A DNA stretch of 64,000 bases, taken from contig NZ_LNQV01000001.1 in assembly GCF_001515305.1 (NCBI RefSeq), forward strand, positions 1 through 64,000. Reading direction: 5' to 3'. This DNA comes from Aquitalea pelogenes (GTDB taxonomy: Bacteria > Pseudomonadota > Gammaproteobacteria > Burkholderiales > Chromobacteriaceae). The notes beneath the pieces were generated by a model. That model did no database searches, was not told where the DNA came from, and saw only the letters and a list, made by a program, of their open reading frames with translations. A program made the translations under genes and the position numbers. Position 1 is the stretch's first letter; every line of letters starts with the position of its first letter. Positions 54,840-63,371 of this stretch are shown here, piece by piece.

Positions 54840-55385
54840 ATGAAAATGGGAAATCTGATAATTGTTAGTGTTGTGCTAGGTGTAGTCACTATCGGTGGGT
54901 ATATAACCTATAAAGATAGGGCTTTAAAAAAAGAACAGGCTGAAAGTGAACAAATAGCAAAAATTACTCTCGAGAATGATAAAGAGAGCAAAATAGTAGA
55001 GTTAAAAGGTGTTCTTTTTTATCTGAATGAATTGGGGGATGGAAATATAAAAGCTCAAAGTGCCGTGAATCTTGCAATAAGTTCGATGCAAGTTGATAGC
55101 ATTACAAAATCAGAAACGTCGGGATTGCCAAAAGCAATCAATGTAATGCGGGAAGTGAAAAAATTAGTTGAAATCATACCGGATAAAGGGTGTGTTGTAC
55201 CGCCAAAACAGAGCCTTTTGAATGGAATGTCACTAGCAATTGAAGGGTTTGACTTGGTTGCTTTGTCTCAAGGAGTCGCAGCAAGAGAAAAGTTGACTGA
55301 GGCAAACAATAGATTTCGAGAATACAGTGAATTGTACAAGTCTTGCCTAAAGGCAACTACGGATGAACTAAATAGCCTCCATTGA
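54840..55385 (+). CDS. AT-rich membrane-anchored cargo protein
   Basis: This 181-residue protein has one N-terminal TM (residues about 4-23) and then a coiled-coil-like lysine/glutamate-rich ectodomain with a Cys at about 122 and 174. AGGAG precedes the ATG. Its composition is clearly AT-rich against the GC-rich phage, and it has its own terminator, as expected for a late-acquired cargo (moron) gene. Topology suggests a periplasmic domain. Function unknown. Confidence 0.7.
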   Translation: MKMGNLIIVSVVLGVVTIGGYITYKDRALKKEQAESEQIAKITLENDKESKIVELKGVLFYLNELGDGNIKAQSAVNLAISSMQVDSITKSETSGLPKAINVMREVKKLVEIIPDKGCVVPPKQSLLNGMSLAIEGFDLVALSQGVAAREKLTEANNRFREYSELYKSCLKATTDELNSLH

Positions 55386-55392
55386 TTTAGCT

Positions 55393-55418
55393 GCCCTGCT
55401 ACCCATGCAGGGCTTTTT
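55393..55418 (+). terminator. Rho-independent terminator after the cargo gene
   Basis: GCCCTGC pairs with GCAGGGC and is followed by TTTTTC, seven bases after the stop. Confidence 0.88.
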
Positions 55419-55500
55419 CATTTGTACCGAACCCCTTCCCAATCTGCCCACCTCCTGATTTTCCCTACGATTTGCCTCATGTCCTGCATGAGGAAATATC

Positions 55501-56021
55501 GTGTCCCGCACCATCAACCTGATTGTCATCCACTGCGCCGCCAGCCCCAACGGCAAGGTACTCGGCTCCGAGTCTAAATCGGCTGCAGCGTCATTGACCA
55601 GTGGCACGCCCAGCGCGGTTTTCACCGCCAGCCGGCCGCTATTGCCGCCTATAACCCCGACCTCAAGGCCATCGGCTACCACTTTGTCCTGGACGTCGAC
55701 GGTACCAAGTCCACCGGACGCGCCCTGGATGAAGTCGGCGCGCATGTAGCTGGCCACAATGCCAACTCCATCGGTATCTGCATGGTGGGCACGGATCAGT
55801 ACAGCACCGCGCAATGGGGTGCGCTGGCCAGCCTGGTGAAGGCATTGCTGGCCAAGTATCCGGGCGTGCCGGTAGTTGGCCACCGTGATCTGTCCCCGGA
55901 CCTGAATGGTGATGGCACGGTGGAGCCCAGCGAGTGGACCAAGACTTGCCCCGGCTTCACCGTTGCCGCCTGGCTGGCTGCCGGCATGAAGCCGCAGGCC
56001 AAGAACACCCTGGCCAGCTAA
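55501..56021 (+). pseudogene. Phage endolysin, N-acetylmuramoyl-L-alanine amidase, single frameshift
   Basis: Translation from a GTG at 55501 (AGGAAAT upstream) gives TINLIVIHCAASPNGKVLGS, then the frame breaks near 55586. With one added base the other frame reads VIDQWHAQRGF, AIGYHFVLDVDGTKSTGRAL, GAHVAGHNANSIGICMVGTD, VVGHRDLSPD and CPGFTVAAWL to the stop at 56021, a complete amidase-2 protein of about 173 residues. Zinc ligands (VIHC, VGHRD, CPGF) are all present. It should cleave peptidoglycan during lysis. One missing C is likely, so it is probably functional. Confidence 0.86.
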
Positions 56022-56200
56022 TGCACCGGCCGCTCATTTACCTGTTGCTGCATGCCCTGGCAGCCCACCATCAGCCACCGTTTCCCTGGCGGATGCTGGT
56101 GCATCGGGCTGTACCGGTAGGCCATCGTGGCCCAAGCGGTGTGGCCAAGGCCAGGCGTGCAGCAGCCAAGCGAAGGAACCGCCGCCATGCAACTCGCTGA
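56021..56200 (+). CDS. Small basic phage protein in the lysis cassette
   Basis: This 59-residue protein starts in the amidase stop (TAATG) with MHRPLIYLLLHALAAHHQPP and ends strongly basic (KARRAAAKRRNRRHATR). A similar small gene occurs next to holin genes in Mu-like phages. The C-terminus overlaps the next gene by 14 bases. Function unknown. Confidence 0.55.
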   Translation: MHRPLIYLLLHALAAHHQPPFPWRMLVHRAVPVGHRGPSGVAKARRAAAKRRNRRHATR

Positions 56201-56429
56201 CATCCTCACCAACCCGGTTACCCAGCGTCTGTCGCAGAGCAAGTTCTGCATCGCGGTCGCCCTGGTGGCCACCACCTTTTCCCTGGTGTGGGAGGTGGTT
56301 CACGGCCGCGCCACGGAATGGCTGTATGGCCTCTATCTGGCCGCTTGGGTAACCCATGCCCAGGCCAGCAAGCGGGCAGCCATTGCCCGTGATGCCTTGC
56401 CCACTCCGGCAGCGGGAGAGACGCCATGA
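56187..56429 (+). CDS. Holin-like small membrane protein
   Basis: This 80-residue protein has one or two hydrophobic helices (SKFCIAVALVATTFSLVW, then EWLYGLYLAAWV) and a short basic tail. Position between endolysin and spanin genes and size suggest a holin or pinholin that makes the membrane permeable for lysis. Start ATG 56187. Not assigned to a named family. Confidence 0.7.
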   Translation: MQLADILTNPVTQRLSQSKFCIAVALVATTFSLVWEVVHGRATEWLYGLYLAAWVTHAQASKRAAIARDALPTPAAGETP

Positions 56430-57034
56430 ACCTATCCATCCCGCTTATCCCGACCTGGGTAAAGGCCGTCGCCATCGGGGCCAGCCTGGCCTTCATCACC
56501 TACCAGGTGCATCAGCACGGCGTCGAATCGGGTGCCGCTGCCCAGTACAAGGCAGATGAAACCATCCGCAGCAATCTGGTTGCTGACTACGAAAAGCAGC
56601 TGGGCAAGTTCAAAGACCAGTGGGCCGCTGAGCTGGCCACGGCCCTGCGCGACAAGCAGACCCTGGAGCAGCAGGCCAATCAGGTCGGTGCTGCCCTGCT
56701 GGAGACCCGCGCCCAGTTGTCCAGAACTCAGCAGCAACTGAAACAGGAGATTCCCCATGTCGTACAAGCTGATGGCCCTCGCTGGACTGGTATTGGCCCT
56801 GCAGGGCTGCGTCTCTATGCCCAAAACCTCGGATACCCCAGCGCCACAGGTGGTCCGGGTCTGCCCGCGACCAGCGCCGGAGATGCTGCAAAAGCCGACC
56901 AAGCCGGCAGCGCCGGAGTCGGGCTATCACCCACAGACCTCCTGACGCATTCAGCGGATTACGGCCAATGGTGTCAGAAGCTGGAGCAGCAGCTGGATGC
57001 CTTCATCACCCTGCATACGGAGAGTGTGAAATGA
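56426..57034 (+). CDS. Rz-like inner-membrane spanin
   Basis: This 202-residue protein has one N-terminal TM (about residues 10-27) and a long coiled coil (about 40-110, KDQWAAELATALRDKQTLEQ), the pattern of i-spanins. It overlaps the holin-like gene by four bases (ATGA). A second gene with a lipobox lies inside it in another frame, as in Rz/Rz1 pairs. The two span the periplasm and fuse the membranes at lysis. Confidence 0.85.
   Translation: MNLSIPLIPTWVKAVAIGASLAFITYQVHQHGVESGAAAQYKADETIRSNLVADYEKQLGKFKDQWAAELATALRDKQTLEQQANQVGAALLETRAQLSRTQQQLKQEIPHVVQADGPRWTGIGPAGLRLYAQNLGYPSATGGPGLPATSAGDAAKADQAGSAGVGLSPTDLLTHSADYGQWCQKLEQQLDAFITLHTESVK
56757..56945 (+). CDS. Rz1-like outer-membrane spanin lipoprotein, nested in Rz
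   Basis: This 62-residue protein lies wholly inside the Rz gene in another frame. It has a lipoprotein signal MALAGLVLALQGC (lipobox LQGC, Cys about residue 18) and a proline-rich mature part (TPAPQVV, RPAPEMLQKPTKPAAPE), as in o-spanins. AGGAG lies seven bases upstream of its ATG. Overprinting supports a functional Rz/Rz1 pair. Confidence 0.85.
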   Translation: MSYKLMALAGLVLALQGCVSMPKTSDTPAPQVVRVCPRPAPEMLQKPTKPAAPESGYHPQTS

Positions 57035-57309
57035 AGCAGGAGCTTGATGTCATTAAAGGGATGTCCTCGCTGCAGGCGGCTACCGAGACTGCAAGTCGTC
57101 TTGCTTCCGAAGAGGACGCGATCAGTACGCATAGCCAGGGTGACTTGATGGAAGCCCTGGAAATCAAAGGCGCGGAACTGGCCGCCGTCATCGGCCAGAT
57201 CGCCCGCCTTGGTGGTGATGCTGAATGTGCAAATGAGGCTGCAAAACGGCTGTCCGAAGCACTGTACTGGGCAGACCGGGCGATGGGGGCCTTTGATGGA
57301 TCCGTTTGA
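57031..57309 (+). CDS. Hypothetical phage protein
   Basis: This 92-residue acidic helical protein (TETASRLASEEDAI, AKRLSEALYWADRAMGAF) follows the Rz stop at once. No domain known; small helical proteins here are common between lysis and packaging genes. It overlaps the zinc-finger gene by 14 bases. Confidence 0.6.
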   Translation: MKQELDVIKGMSSLQAATETASRLASEEDAISTHSQGDLMEALEIKGAELAAVIGQIARLGGDAECANEAAKRLSEALYWADRAMGAFDGSV

Positions 57310-57508
57310 TCGTGCCCAGAAGCTGGAGCTGGACGAGCGCGAAGGCCACATTGCTGCACGCCAGGCACTGGTCCCGCATGGTCCGCCAGCCACGCATTGC
57401 ATTGATTGCGGGGTCGAAATTCCGAAAGAACGTCAGGTCGCGGCACCCGGCCTGCGCTGTACACGTTGTCAGAGCGCCGTTGAGCGCCGAAATGGGGGAA
57501 ACCGGTGA
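57296..57508 (+). CDS. TraR/DksA-family C4 zinc-finger protein
   Basis: This 70-residue protein has an N-terminal helix and zinc finger HCIDCGVEIPKERQVAAPGL followed by CTRCQ, the CX2C-X17-CX2C of TraR/DksA. Small phage-encoded members can bind RNA polymerase and mimic DksA with ppGpp. It lies at the switch to the packaging genes and could shift host transcription. The stop overlaps the next GTG start. Confidence 0.88.
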   Translation: MDPFDRAQKLELDEREGHIAARQALVPHGPPATHCIDCGVEIPKERQVAAPGLRCTRCQSAVERRNGGNR

Positions 57509-57879
57509 CGGTCACTGTTGATTTTTGGTACCTGGTCGGCCTGCTACTGGGCTTCCTGGGCGTGGTGTTCACCTTTGGCAAGCTGTTGCTGGGCCAGTTT
57601 GAGCAGCGTCTGGATCAGCGCTTCAAGGCGATTGACGAGGCGAACAAGGCTACCAGCACCCACTGGGACACCCGCTTTGCCGAGCTGCTGGAACAGAACC
57701 GGCGCGAGGCCGATGGCTGGCAGCGCATCGAAAAAGACTTCCTGCGCTTCCAAGCTGCCCTGCCTATGGAATACGTGCGCCGGGATGACTACATCCGCAA
57801 CCAGACCGTGATCGAAGCCAAGCTGGATGCGGTCGCCCTCAAAATCGAAAACGTCCAATTGAAAGGACTACAGCAATGA
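57505..57879 (+). CDS. Membrane-anchored coiled-coil phage protein
   Basis: This 124-residue protein starts with GTG overlapping the zinc-finger stop (GTGA). It has one TM (about residues 9-27) and a coiled-coil body. It is a standard small gene between lysis and terminase genes of Mu-like phages. No known function; a membrane or packaging role is possible. Confidence 0.7.
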   Translation: MTVTVDFWYLVGLLLGFLGVVFTFGKLLLGQFEQRLDQRFKAIDEANKATSTHWDTRFAELLEQNRREADGWQRIEKDFLRFQAALPMEYVRRDDYIRNQTVIEAKLDAVALKIENVQLKGLQQ

Positions 57880-58193
57880 ATATCGACGAAGCCAAAATCC
57901 GCCGCGAAAGCCTGCGCTGGTACCTGGTAATGGCGACCTATAACGCCCGCCCAGCTGAAGTCGTCGAGGACATCCTCCAGCAAACCATGCGCGCCATCAT
58001 CCCCGATGTATCGCCGCTGGAGGTTCGCCAGCAGCTGGATTATCTGGAAGACCGCGCCATGGTGAAACTGCGCAAGGAGCCATCGGGCCGTTGGTGGGCG
58101 GACATCACCCGTTATGGCGTCGACCTGGCCGAGTACACCATCGACTGCCAGCCTGGCATTGCCCGTCCTACGCCTTACTGGGACAAAAAATAA
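57876..58193 (+). CDS. Mu gp26-like hypothetical protein
   Basis: This 105-residue protein contains RWYLVMATYNARPAEVVEDI and LEVRQQLDYLEDRAMVKLRK, a probable winged-helix fold. It lies at the place of Mu gp26, just before the small terminase. It overlaps its upstream neighbour by four bases. Function unknown. Confidence 0.72.
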   Translation: MNIDEAKIRRESLRWYLVMATYNARPAEVVEDILQQTMRAIIPDVSPLEVRQQLDYLEDRAMVKLRKEPSGRWWADITRYGVDLAEYTIDCQPGIARPTPYWDKK

Positions 58194-58194
58194 A

Positions 58195-58764
58195 ATGGCC
58201 GCACGCAACAGCGTTTCCATGCTGCCGGCCGAGGTACGCGCTTGGCTGGACCAGTCCCTGGTTGATGGCAACTTCAGTGGCTACCAGGCACTGGAGGAGC
58301 TGCTGCGCGACAAGGGCTACAGCATCAGTAAATCCGCCATCCACCGCTATGGCCAGAAGATCGAACGCCGCTTCGCTGCGATCCGCGCCAGTACCGAAGC
58401 GGCCAAACTGCTGACCCAGGGCGCATCGGATGACACAGACACCCGCTCCGAAGCCTTGCTCGCCCTGGTACAGACCGAGCTGTTTGAATCCATCGTCAAC
58501 CTGCAGGAAGCCGGTGACGAGGATGTCTCCAATGAAGACCGGATAGCCATTTTGTCCAAGGTGGCCAAGAACATCGCCACCTTGAGCCGGGCCAGCGTGA
58601 ACCAGAAGAAATTCCGCCTGGAAGAACAGGCCCGCATCGAGCAGAAGGCCCGTGCTGCGCTGCTGGCCGAGCAGGAACAGAAGCTGGAAGAGCTACGTGG
58701 CGCGGATGGCATGAGCGAGCAGATGGAAAGCAGCATCCGCCGCATCCTGCTGGGTAAAGAGTGA
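58195..58764 (+). CDS. DUF3486 protein, terminase small subunit-like (Mu gp27)
   Basis: This 189-residue protein has an N-terminal HTH-like segment (EELLRDKGYSISKSAIHRYG, about residues 34-53) and long helices. It matches Mu gp27/DUF3486, the putative small terminase that recognises the packaging site. The stop overlaps the large terminase start (TGATG). Confidence 0.85.
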   Translation: MAARNSVSMLPAEVRAWLDQSLVDGNFSGYQALEELLRDKGYSISKSAIHRYGQKIERRFAAIRASTEAAKLLTQGASDDTDTRSEALLALVQTELFESIVNLQEAGDEDVSNEDRIAILSKVAKNIATLSRASVNQKKFRLEEQARIEQKARAALLAEQEQKLEELRGADGMSEQMESSIRRILLGKE

Positions 58765-60395
58765 TGACCGAAACCGTACAGCAAGCCCCGTTAAAAGCCC
58801 TGGGCAACCCGCGCAAAATTAACCTGGCCGAGGAGCTGGAGCTGGCCGGGGTAGTGGTGCCACAAGAAGTGGCCGAGGCCATCCCGGCCGAGCAGCCGGT
58901 TTTTCTGCCTTACCAGCAGCGCTGGTTTGAGGACGAGTCCCAGATCATGATCGCGGAGAAGTCGCGCCGTACTGGTCTGACCTGGGCAGAAGCCGGCCGC
59001 AACGTTGTAAAGGCCGCCCGGCCGCGCCGTCGCCAGGGCTGCAATACCTTCTATGTCGGCTCCAAGAAAGAGATGGCGCTGGAGTACATCGCCGCCTGCG
59101 CGCTGTTCGCCAAGGCCTTCAATGAGCTGGCCCGCGCCGACGTGTACGAGCAGACCTTCTGGGACGAAGGCAAGCAGGAGGAAATCCTCTCCTACATGAT
59201 CCGCTTCCCCAAGTCGGGTTTCAAAATTCAGGCACTGTCCAGCCGTCCGTCCAACCTGCGCGGCCTCCAGGGTGACGTGGTGATTGATGAAGCGGCATTC
59301 CATGAATCCCTCGAGGAGCTACTCAAGGCCGCGCTGGCGCTGACTATGTGGGGCAACAAGGTGAGGCTGATCAGTACCCATAACGGGGTCGAAAACCTGT
59401 TCAATGAGCTGATCCTGGAAGCCCGTGCCGGCAAGCGTGACTACAGCATCCACCGCATCACGCTGGACGACGCCATTGCCGATGGCCTGTACCAGCGGAT
59501 CTGCTACGTCACCAACAAAGAATGGTCAGCAGAGGCCGAGGCGAAGTGGCGGGCCGATCTGTACAAGAACGCCCCGAACCCCGAGTCGGCCGACGAAGAG
59601 TACGGCTGCGTCCCCAAGAACAGTGGCGGCAACTGGCTCAGCAGCATGTTGATTGAAAAGCGAATGTCCGCCGACACCCCGGTGCTGCGCTATGAGTGCC
59701 CGGCAGGCTTTGAACTGGAGCCGGACCATGTCCGTGCCAGCCACTGCCAGGACTGGATTGATACGGTGCTGCAGCCGCAGCTGGACAAGCTGCCCAAGGG
59801 TGTCCGCAGCTTTGACGGTGAGGACTTTGCCCGCAGTGGTGACCTGTCGGTCCATGTCCCCTTGATTGAGATGCAGAACCTGGTCAAGCGCGTGCCCTTC
59901 ATCCTGGAAATGCGCAATGTGCCTTTTCGTCAGCAAGAGCAAATCACCTTTCACCTGCTGGATAACCTGCCTGGCTTTGCCGGTGGCGCATTCGATGCAC
60001 GGGGTAATGGCCAGTATCTGGCCGAGGTGGCGATGCAGCGCTACGGGGCGGATCGCATCCACCAGGTGATGCTGTCGGAGAGCTGGTACCGCGAACACAT
60101 GCCCCCGGTTAAGGCCGCCCTGGAAGACGGTGACCTGGACGGGCTGCCGAAGGACAAAGATGTGCTGGCCGACATGCGCGCCGTGCAGATCATCAAGGGG
60201 GTACCGCGTATCCCTGAAACCCGCACGACAGGTGAAGACAAGGGCAAGCGCCACGGTGACGTGGCAGTTGGAGTAGCCCTGGCCGTGTATGCGTCCCGTG
60301 TGATTGATGCTGCGCCGCTGGCCACCAGGGGCTACAAGTCCATCCCTCGCGGGAGCATGGCCATGTCAGCCCGGTTCGGGCGCGGCACCTGGTAA
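58764..60395 (+). CDS. Terminase large subunit (Mu gp28-like)
   Basis: This 543-residue DNA-packaging motor has an ATPase N-terminal domain with a Walker A-like EKSRRTGLTWAEA (about residues 57-69) and Walker B DVVIDEAAFHE (about 170), and a nuclease C-terminal domain with the metal residues in RSFDGEDFARSGDLSV and KDKGKR-type motifs after it. It cuts and translocates phage DNA into heads. The ATG at 58764 was taken; a GTG three bases earlier is in frame. Confidence 0.93.
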   Translation: MTETVQQAPLKALGNPRKINLAEELELAGVVVPQEVAEAIPAEQPVFLPYQQRWFEDESQIMIAEKSRRTGLTWAEAGRNVVKAARPRRRQGCNTFYVGSKKEMALEYIAACALFAKAFNELARADVYEQTFWDEGKQEEILSYMIRFPKSGFKIQALSSRPSNLRGLQGDVVIDEAAFHESLEELLKAALALTMWGNKVRLISTHNGVENLFNELILEARAGKRDYSIHRITLDDAIADGLYQRICYVTNKEWSAEAEAKWRADLYKNAPNPESADEEYGCVPKNSGGNWLSSMLIEKRMSADTPVLRYECPAGFELEPDHVRASHCQDWIDTVLQPQLDKLPKGVRSFDGEDFARSGDLSVHVPLIEMQNLVKRVPFILEMRNVPFRQQEQITFHLLDNLPGFAGGAFDARGNGQYLAEVAMQRYGADRIHQVMLSESWYREHMPPVKAALEDGDLDGLPKDKDVLADMRAVQIIKGVPRIPETRTTGEDKGKRHGDVAVGVALAVYASRVIDAAPLATRGYKSIPRGSMAMSARFGRGTW

Positions 60396-60413
60396 CGAAA
60401 CGGAGTGCAAAAC

Positions 60414-61958
60414 ATGCCGCAAATTGTCGATCACAACGGCCAGCCGATTAACACCGGCCTGCTTAAAACCACCATCGCCACCCCGACCACCACCGGGGTG
60501 CGTCAGATCATTGCCTCGGCCAGCCACGGGCTGGACCCGGAGCTGCTGGGCAACATGCTGCGCCAGGCAGTGAATGGGGATGCCAGCGCCTACCTGCGCC
60601 TGGCCGAGGACATGGAAGAGAAGTACCTGCATTACGGCTCGGAGCTGTCGACCCGCAAACGCGCCCTGGTTGGCCTGGAGCTGTATGTGGAGCCGGCCGG
60701 CGACGATGCTGTCAGCCAGCGGGCGGCCGAGCTGGTGGAGCAGGCCCTGGCCCCAATTAAGGAAAACCTGTTCGACATCCTGGACGCGATTGGCAAGGGT
60801 TTCAGCGTCCATGAGATCGACTGGGAAACCAGCGCCAAGCAGTGGATGCCGGTTGGCTTGTCCTACCTGCAGCCCTACTGGTTACAGATCCGGTGCGAGG
60901 AGCCGGAAACGCTCTACCTGCGCTCGGACAGCAATATCTACGGTGAGGCGCTGGCCCCGTACAAATTCATCACCCACAAAGTCAAAGCCAAGTCAGGCGT
61001 ACTGATCCGGGGCGGCCTGGCGCGCATGGCCTGCTGGGCTTTCCTGTTCAGCAACTACGCCATCAAGGACTGGGTCACGTTCGCAGAGGCCTATGGCCAG
61101 CCGCTGCGGGTGGGCAAGTACGATGTGTCGGCCACGCCGCAGGACATTGAAACCCTGCTGATGGCCCTGCGCAGCCTGGGCACCGATGCGGCGGCCGCCA
61201 TTCCCAAGAACATGGAGATCGACTTTGTCGACGCCGGCAACAAGACAGCCTCGGTCGATATCTATGCCCGGCTGACGGAGTACTTCGATAAGCAGACCAG
61301 CAAGATCGTGCTGGGCCAGACTTTGTCGACCAATACCGGTGGCGCGGATGGCGGTGGGGCTTATGCCCTGGGCAAGGTTCACAACGAGGTGCGGGAAGAC
61401 ATCCTGGAGGCTGATGTCCAGCAGCTGGAAGCCACCCTCAGCCGTGACTACGTCAAGCCGGTGGTGGACCTCAATCTGGGCGTGCAGTCGGCTTATCCCA
61501 CCATCAAGCTGCGGATCAACAAACCGGAAGACCTGACTGCGCTGGCCGGGGTCGTCGACACCCTGGTGCGCGCTGGTCTGCCAGTCAGCCAGGAATCGAC
61601 CTATGCCCGTTTTGGACTGGAACGCCCCAAACAGGGCGAGGCGATACTGGTGCCGGTAGATGCCCCGGTCCAGCAGGCGATGAACCGCTATCGTGCAATG
61701 AATGCCCTGCAGCCAGTCCAGACTGACCCAATGGCACCGCTCCTGGAACAGCTAACCAGCCAGACGGCCGACCCGATGGACACCATGCTGCGGGTGATTC
61801 GCCAGGCCCTGGCAGATGCCCCAGATCTGGAGTCCTTCCAGGCGTGGCTGACTGGTGCCTTTGGTGACCTGCCAACCACGGAGCTGCAACGGGTGATGAA
61901 TACCGCCTTCAGCCTGGCTGAGCTGTCCGGCCGCTACGAGGTGAGCAATGGCCGATAG
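60414..61958 (+). CDS. DUF935-family portal protein (Mu gp29-like)
   Basis: This 514-residue protein matches the Mu-type portal, the ring at the head vertex through which DNA passes. Motifs are EKYLHYGSELSTRKRALVGL (about residues 67-86), AYGQPLRVGKYD and TLSTNTGGADGGGAYALGKV. GGAG eight bases upstream supports the ATG at 60414 over a GTG at 60405. It overlaps the next gene by 11 bases. Confidence 0.92.
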   Translation: MPQIVDHNGQPINTGLLKTTIATPTTTGVRQIIASASHGLDPELLGNMLRQAVNGDASAYLRLAEDMEEKYLHYGSELSTRKRALVGLELYVEPAGDDAVSQRAAELVEQALAPIKENLFDILDAIGKGFSVHEIDWETSAKQWMPVGLSYLQPYWLQIRCEEPETLYLRSDSNIYGEALAPYKFITHKVKAKSGVLIRGGLARMACWAFLFSNYAIKDWVTFAEAYGQPLRVGKYDVSATPQDIETLLMALRSLGTDAAAAIPKNMEIDFVDAGNKTASVDIYARLTEYFDKQTSKIVLGQTLSTNTGGADGGGAYALGKVHNEVREDILEADVQQLEATLSRDYVKPVVDLNLGVQSAYPTIKLRINKPEDLTALAGVVDTLVRAGLPVSQESTYARFGLERPKQGEAILVPVDAPVQQAMNRYRAMNALQPVQTDPMAPLLEQLTSQTADPMDTMLRVIRQALADAPDLESFQAWLTGAFGDLPTTELQRVMNTAFSLAELSGRYEVSNGR

Positions 61959-63243
61959 CGCGGCTCCGCTGAGTGCGGTCTTCAAGCAGCCCTGGCAGAC
62001 CCAGCTGGACTATTTCCAGCAGAAGCTGAACCTGCCTACGGAGCAGTGGACCGACATCATGAAGGCGCAGCATGACCGCTCCTTTGTGGTGGCCGGGGCC
62101 ATGGCCAGCGACTTGCTGGAGGATCTGCGCCAGGCAGTGGGCAAAGCCATTGAAGGCGGCAGCACGCTAGCCGACTTCCGGCGCGACTTTGACCAGATCG
62201 TGGCCACGCATGGCTGGGACTTCAAGGGCGGCCGCAACTGGCGCACCCGCGTCATCTACCAGACCAACCTGCAGACCAGTTATGCGGCTGGTCGCTACCA
62301 GCAGCTGACCGACCCGGACATGCTCAAGGTGCGGCCGTACTGGCGCTATGTGCATTCCGACTCGGTCCTGCGCCCACGTCCGCAGCACCAGGCGTGGAAT
62401 GGGCTGATCTTGCGCGCCGATGATCCCTGGTGGAACGTTCATTACCCACCCAATGGCTGGGGCTGCCAGTGCACCGTGCATGCTGTATCGCAGCAGGAGC
62501 TGCGTGACAAGTACGGTAAGGACGGCCCGGATAATGCACCGGTCATTCAGACGCGCCGGGTTGAGCAGGACGATGGCAGCGTGGTCTATGTGCCCGACGG
62601 CATCGACTTCGGCTGGGACTATGCCCCTGGCCAAGCCTATGTCGGCAAGCTGCTCCTGGACAAGGCCGCGACCACCTCGGCCCGGATCGGTGCCGATGCC
62701 ATCCAGTCCGCCGTGAACAACATCGACGCCCTGGACAAGGTCATCCAGGAGCGCTGGCAGCCGCTAGTGCAGCAGATCTACCCGGACCCGGCCAGCTACC
62801 GACCGACAAAGCAACGCTTCCACATTGGTGCGCTCTCGCCGCAACTTGTCGACAAGATAGAACAGGCCACGGGTGAGCCGCTGGCCACGGCGGTGGTGTC
62901 GGTCGACGATGCAGAGGTCAAGCATGCGCTGCGCGATACCGGGGCAAAAGCGGACAAGCGGATTGCCCTGGACGATGCCATGCAGACTGTCGTCGGCATG
63001 TGGGAGCCGGAGCGCGTTTATCAGCAGATTGATCATGGCAAAGAGGAGCCTGTTTATCTGGCGGTCTGGCAAGCCGCAGATGGCAGCCGGCATGTTAAAG
63101 CAGCGATTAACGTGAACTACCGGACCAAGGACAAGGATGTATCAGGGAAGCGCTATACCTTGCAGACAAACACGTTGCTGACCCTGGGCTATGTGGACCT
63201 GCGGGATTTGGATAATCCGCAGCTTTACAAGCGGATTCTATAG
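61948..63243 (+). CDS. Phage head protein (Mu F-like) with an extra C-terminal domain
   Basis: This 431-residue protein has the Mu F/SPP1 gp7 minor-head domain (about residues 70-190) with TRVIYQTNLQTSYAAGRYQQ and NPPNGWGCQCTVHAVS-type Cys-rich end motif (WGCQCTVHA). A separate C-terminal part (about 285-431; VSVDDAEVKHALRDTGAKAD, AVWQAADGSRHVKAAINVNY) has the look of phage nuclease/toxin domains (PBECR type) fused to some F-like proteins. The fusion is inferred. The protein may enter the cell with DNA. Confidence 0.85.
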   Translation: MADSAAPLSAVFKQPWQTQLDYFQQKLNLPTEQWTDIMKAQHDRSFVVAGAMASDLLEDLRQAVGKAIEGGSTLADFRRDFDQIVATHGWDFKGGRNWRTRVIYQTNLQTSYAAGRYQQLTDPDMLKVRPYWRYVHSDSVLRPRPQHQAWNGLILRADDPWWNVHYPPNGWGCQCTVHAVSQQELRDKYGKDGPDNAPVIQTRRVEQDDGSVVYVPDGIDFGWDYAPGQAYVGKLLLDKAATTSARIGADAIQSAVNNIDALDKVIQERWQPLVQQIYPDPASYRPTKQRFHIGALSPQLVDKIEQATGEPLATAVVSVDDAEVKHALRDTGAKADKRIALDDAMQTVVGMWEPERVYQQIDHGKEEPVYLAVWQAADGSRHVKAAINVNYRTKDKDVSGKRYTLQTNTLLTLGYVDLRDLDNPQLYKRIL

Positions 63244-63371
63244 AAGGGGGGGAACCGTGCCGGCAGGGACGCCACCCCCCTGCGTGTGCACGCCCCGTCC
63301 GCTGGGAGAGGCCAACGGGGGTTGCAATACGTACAGCGCTATTTCACGTATTCCAGCACGGTATATTCATT
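63244..63371 (+). other. Gap between the F-like and G-like genes
   Basis: These 128 bases contain GC-rich inverted segments (CCCCGTCC and CCAACGGGG) but no gene. A TATAAT-like TATATT precedes the G-like gene start, so a promoter is possible. Confidence 0.35.
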
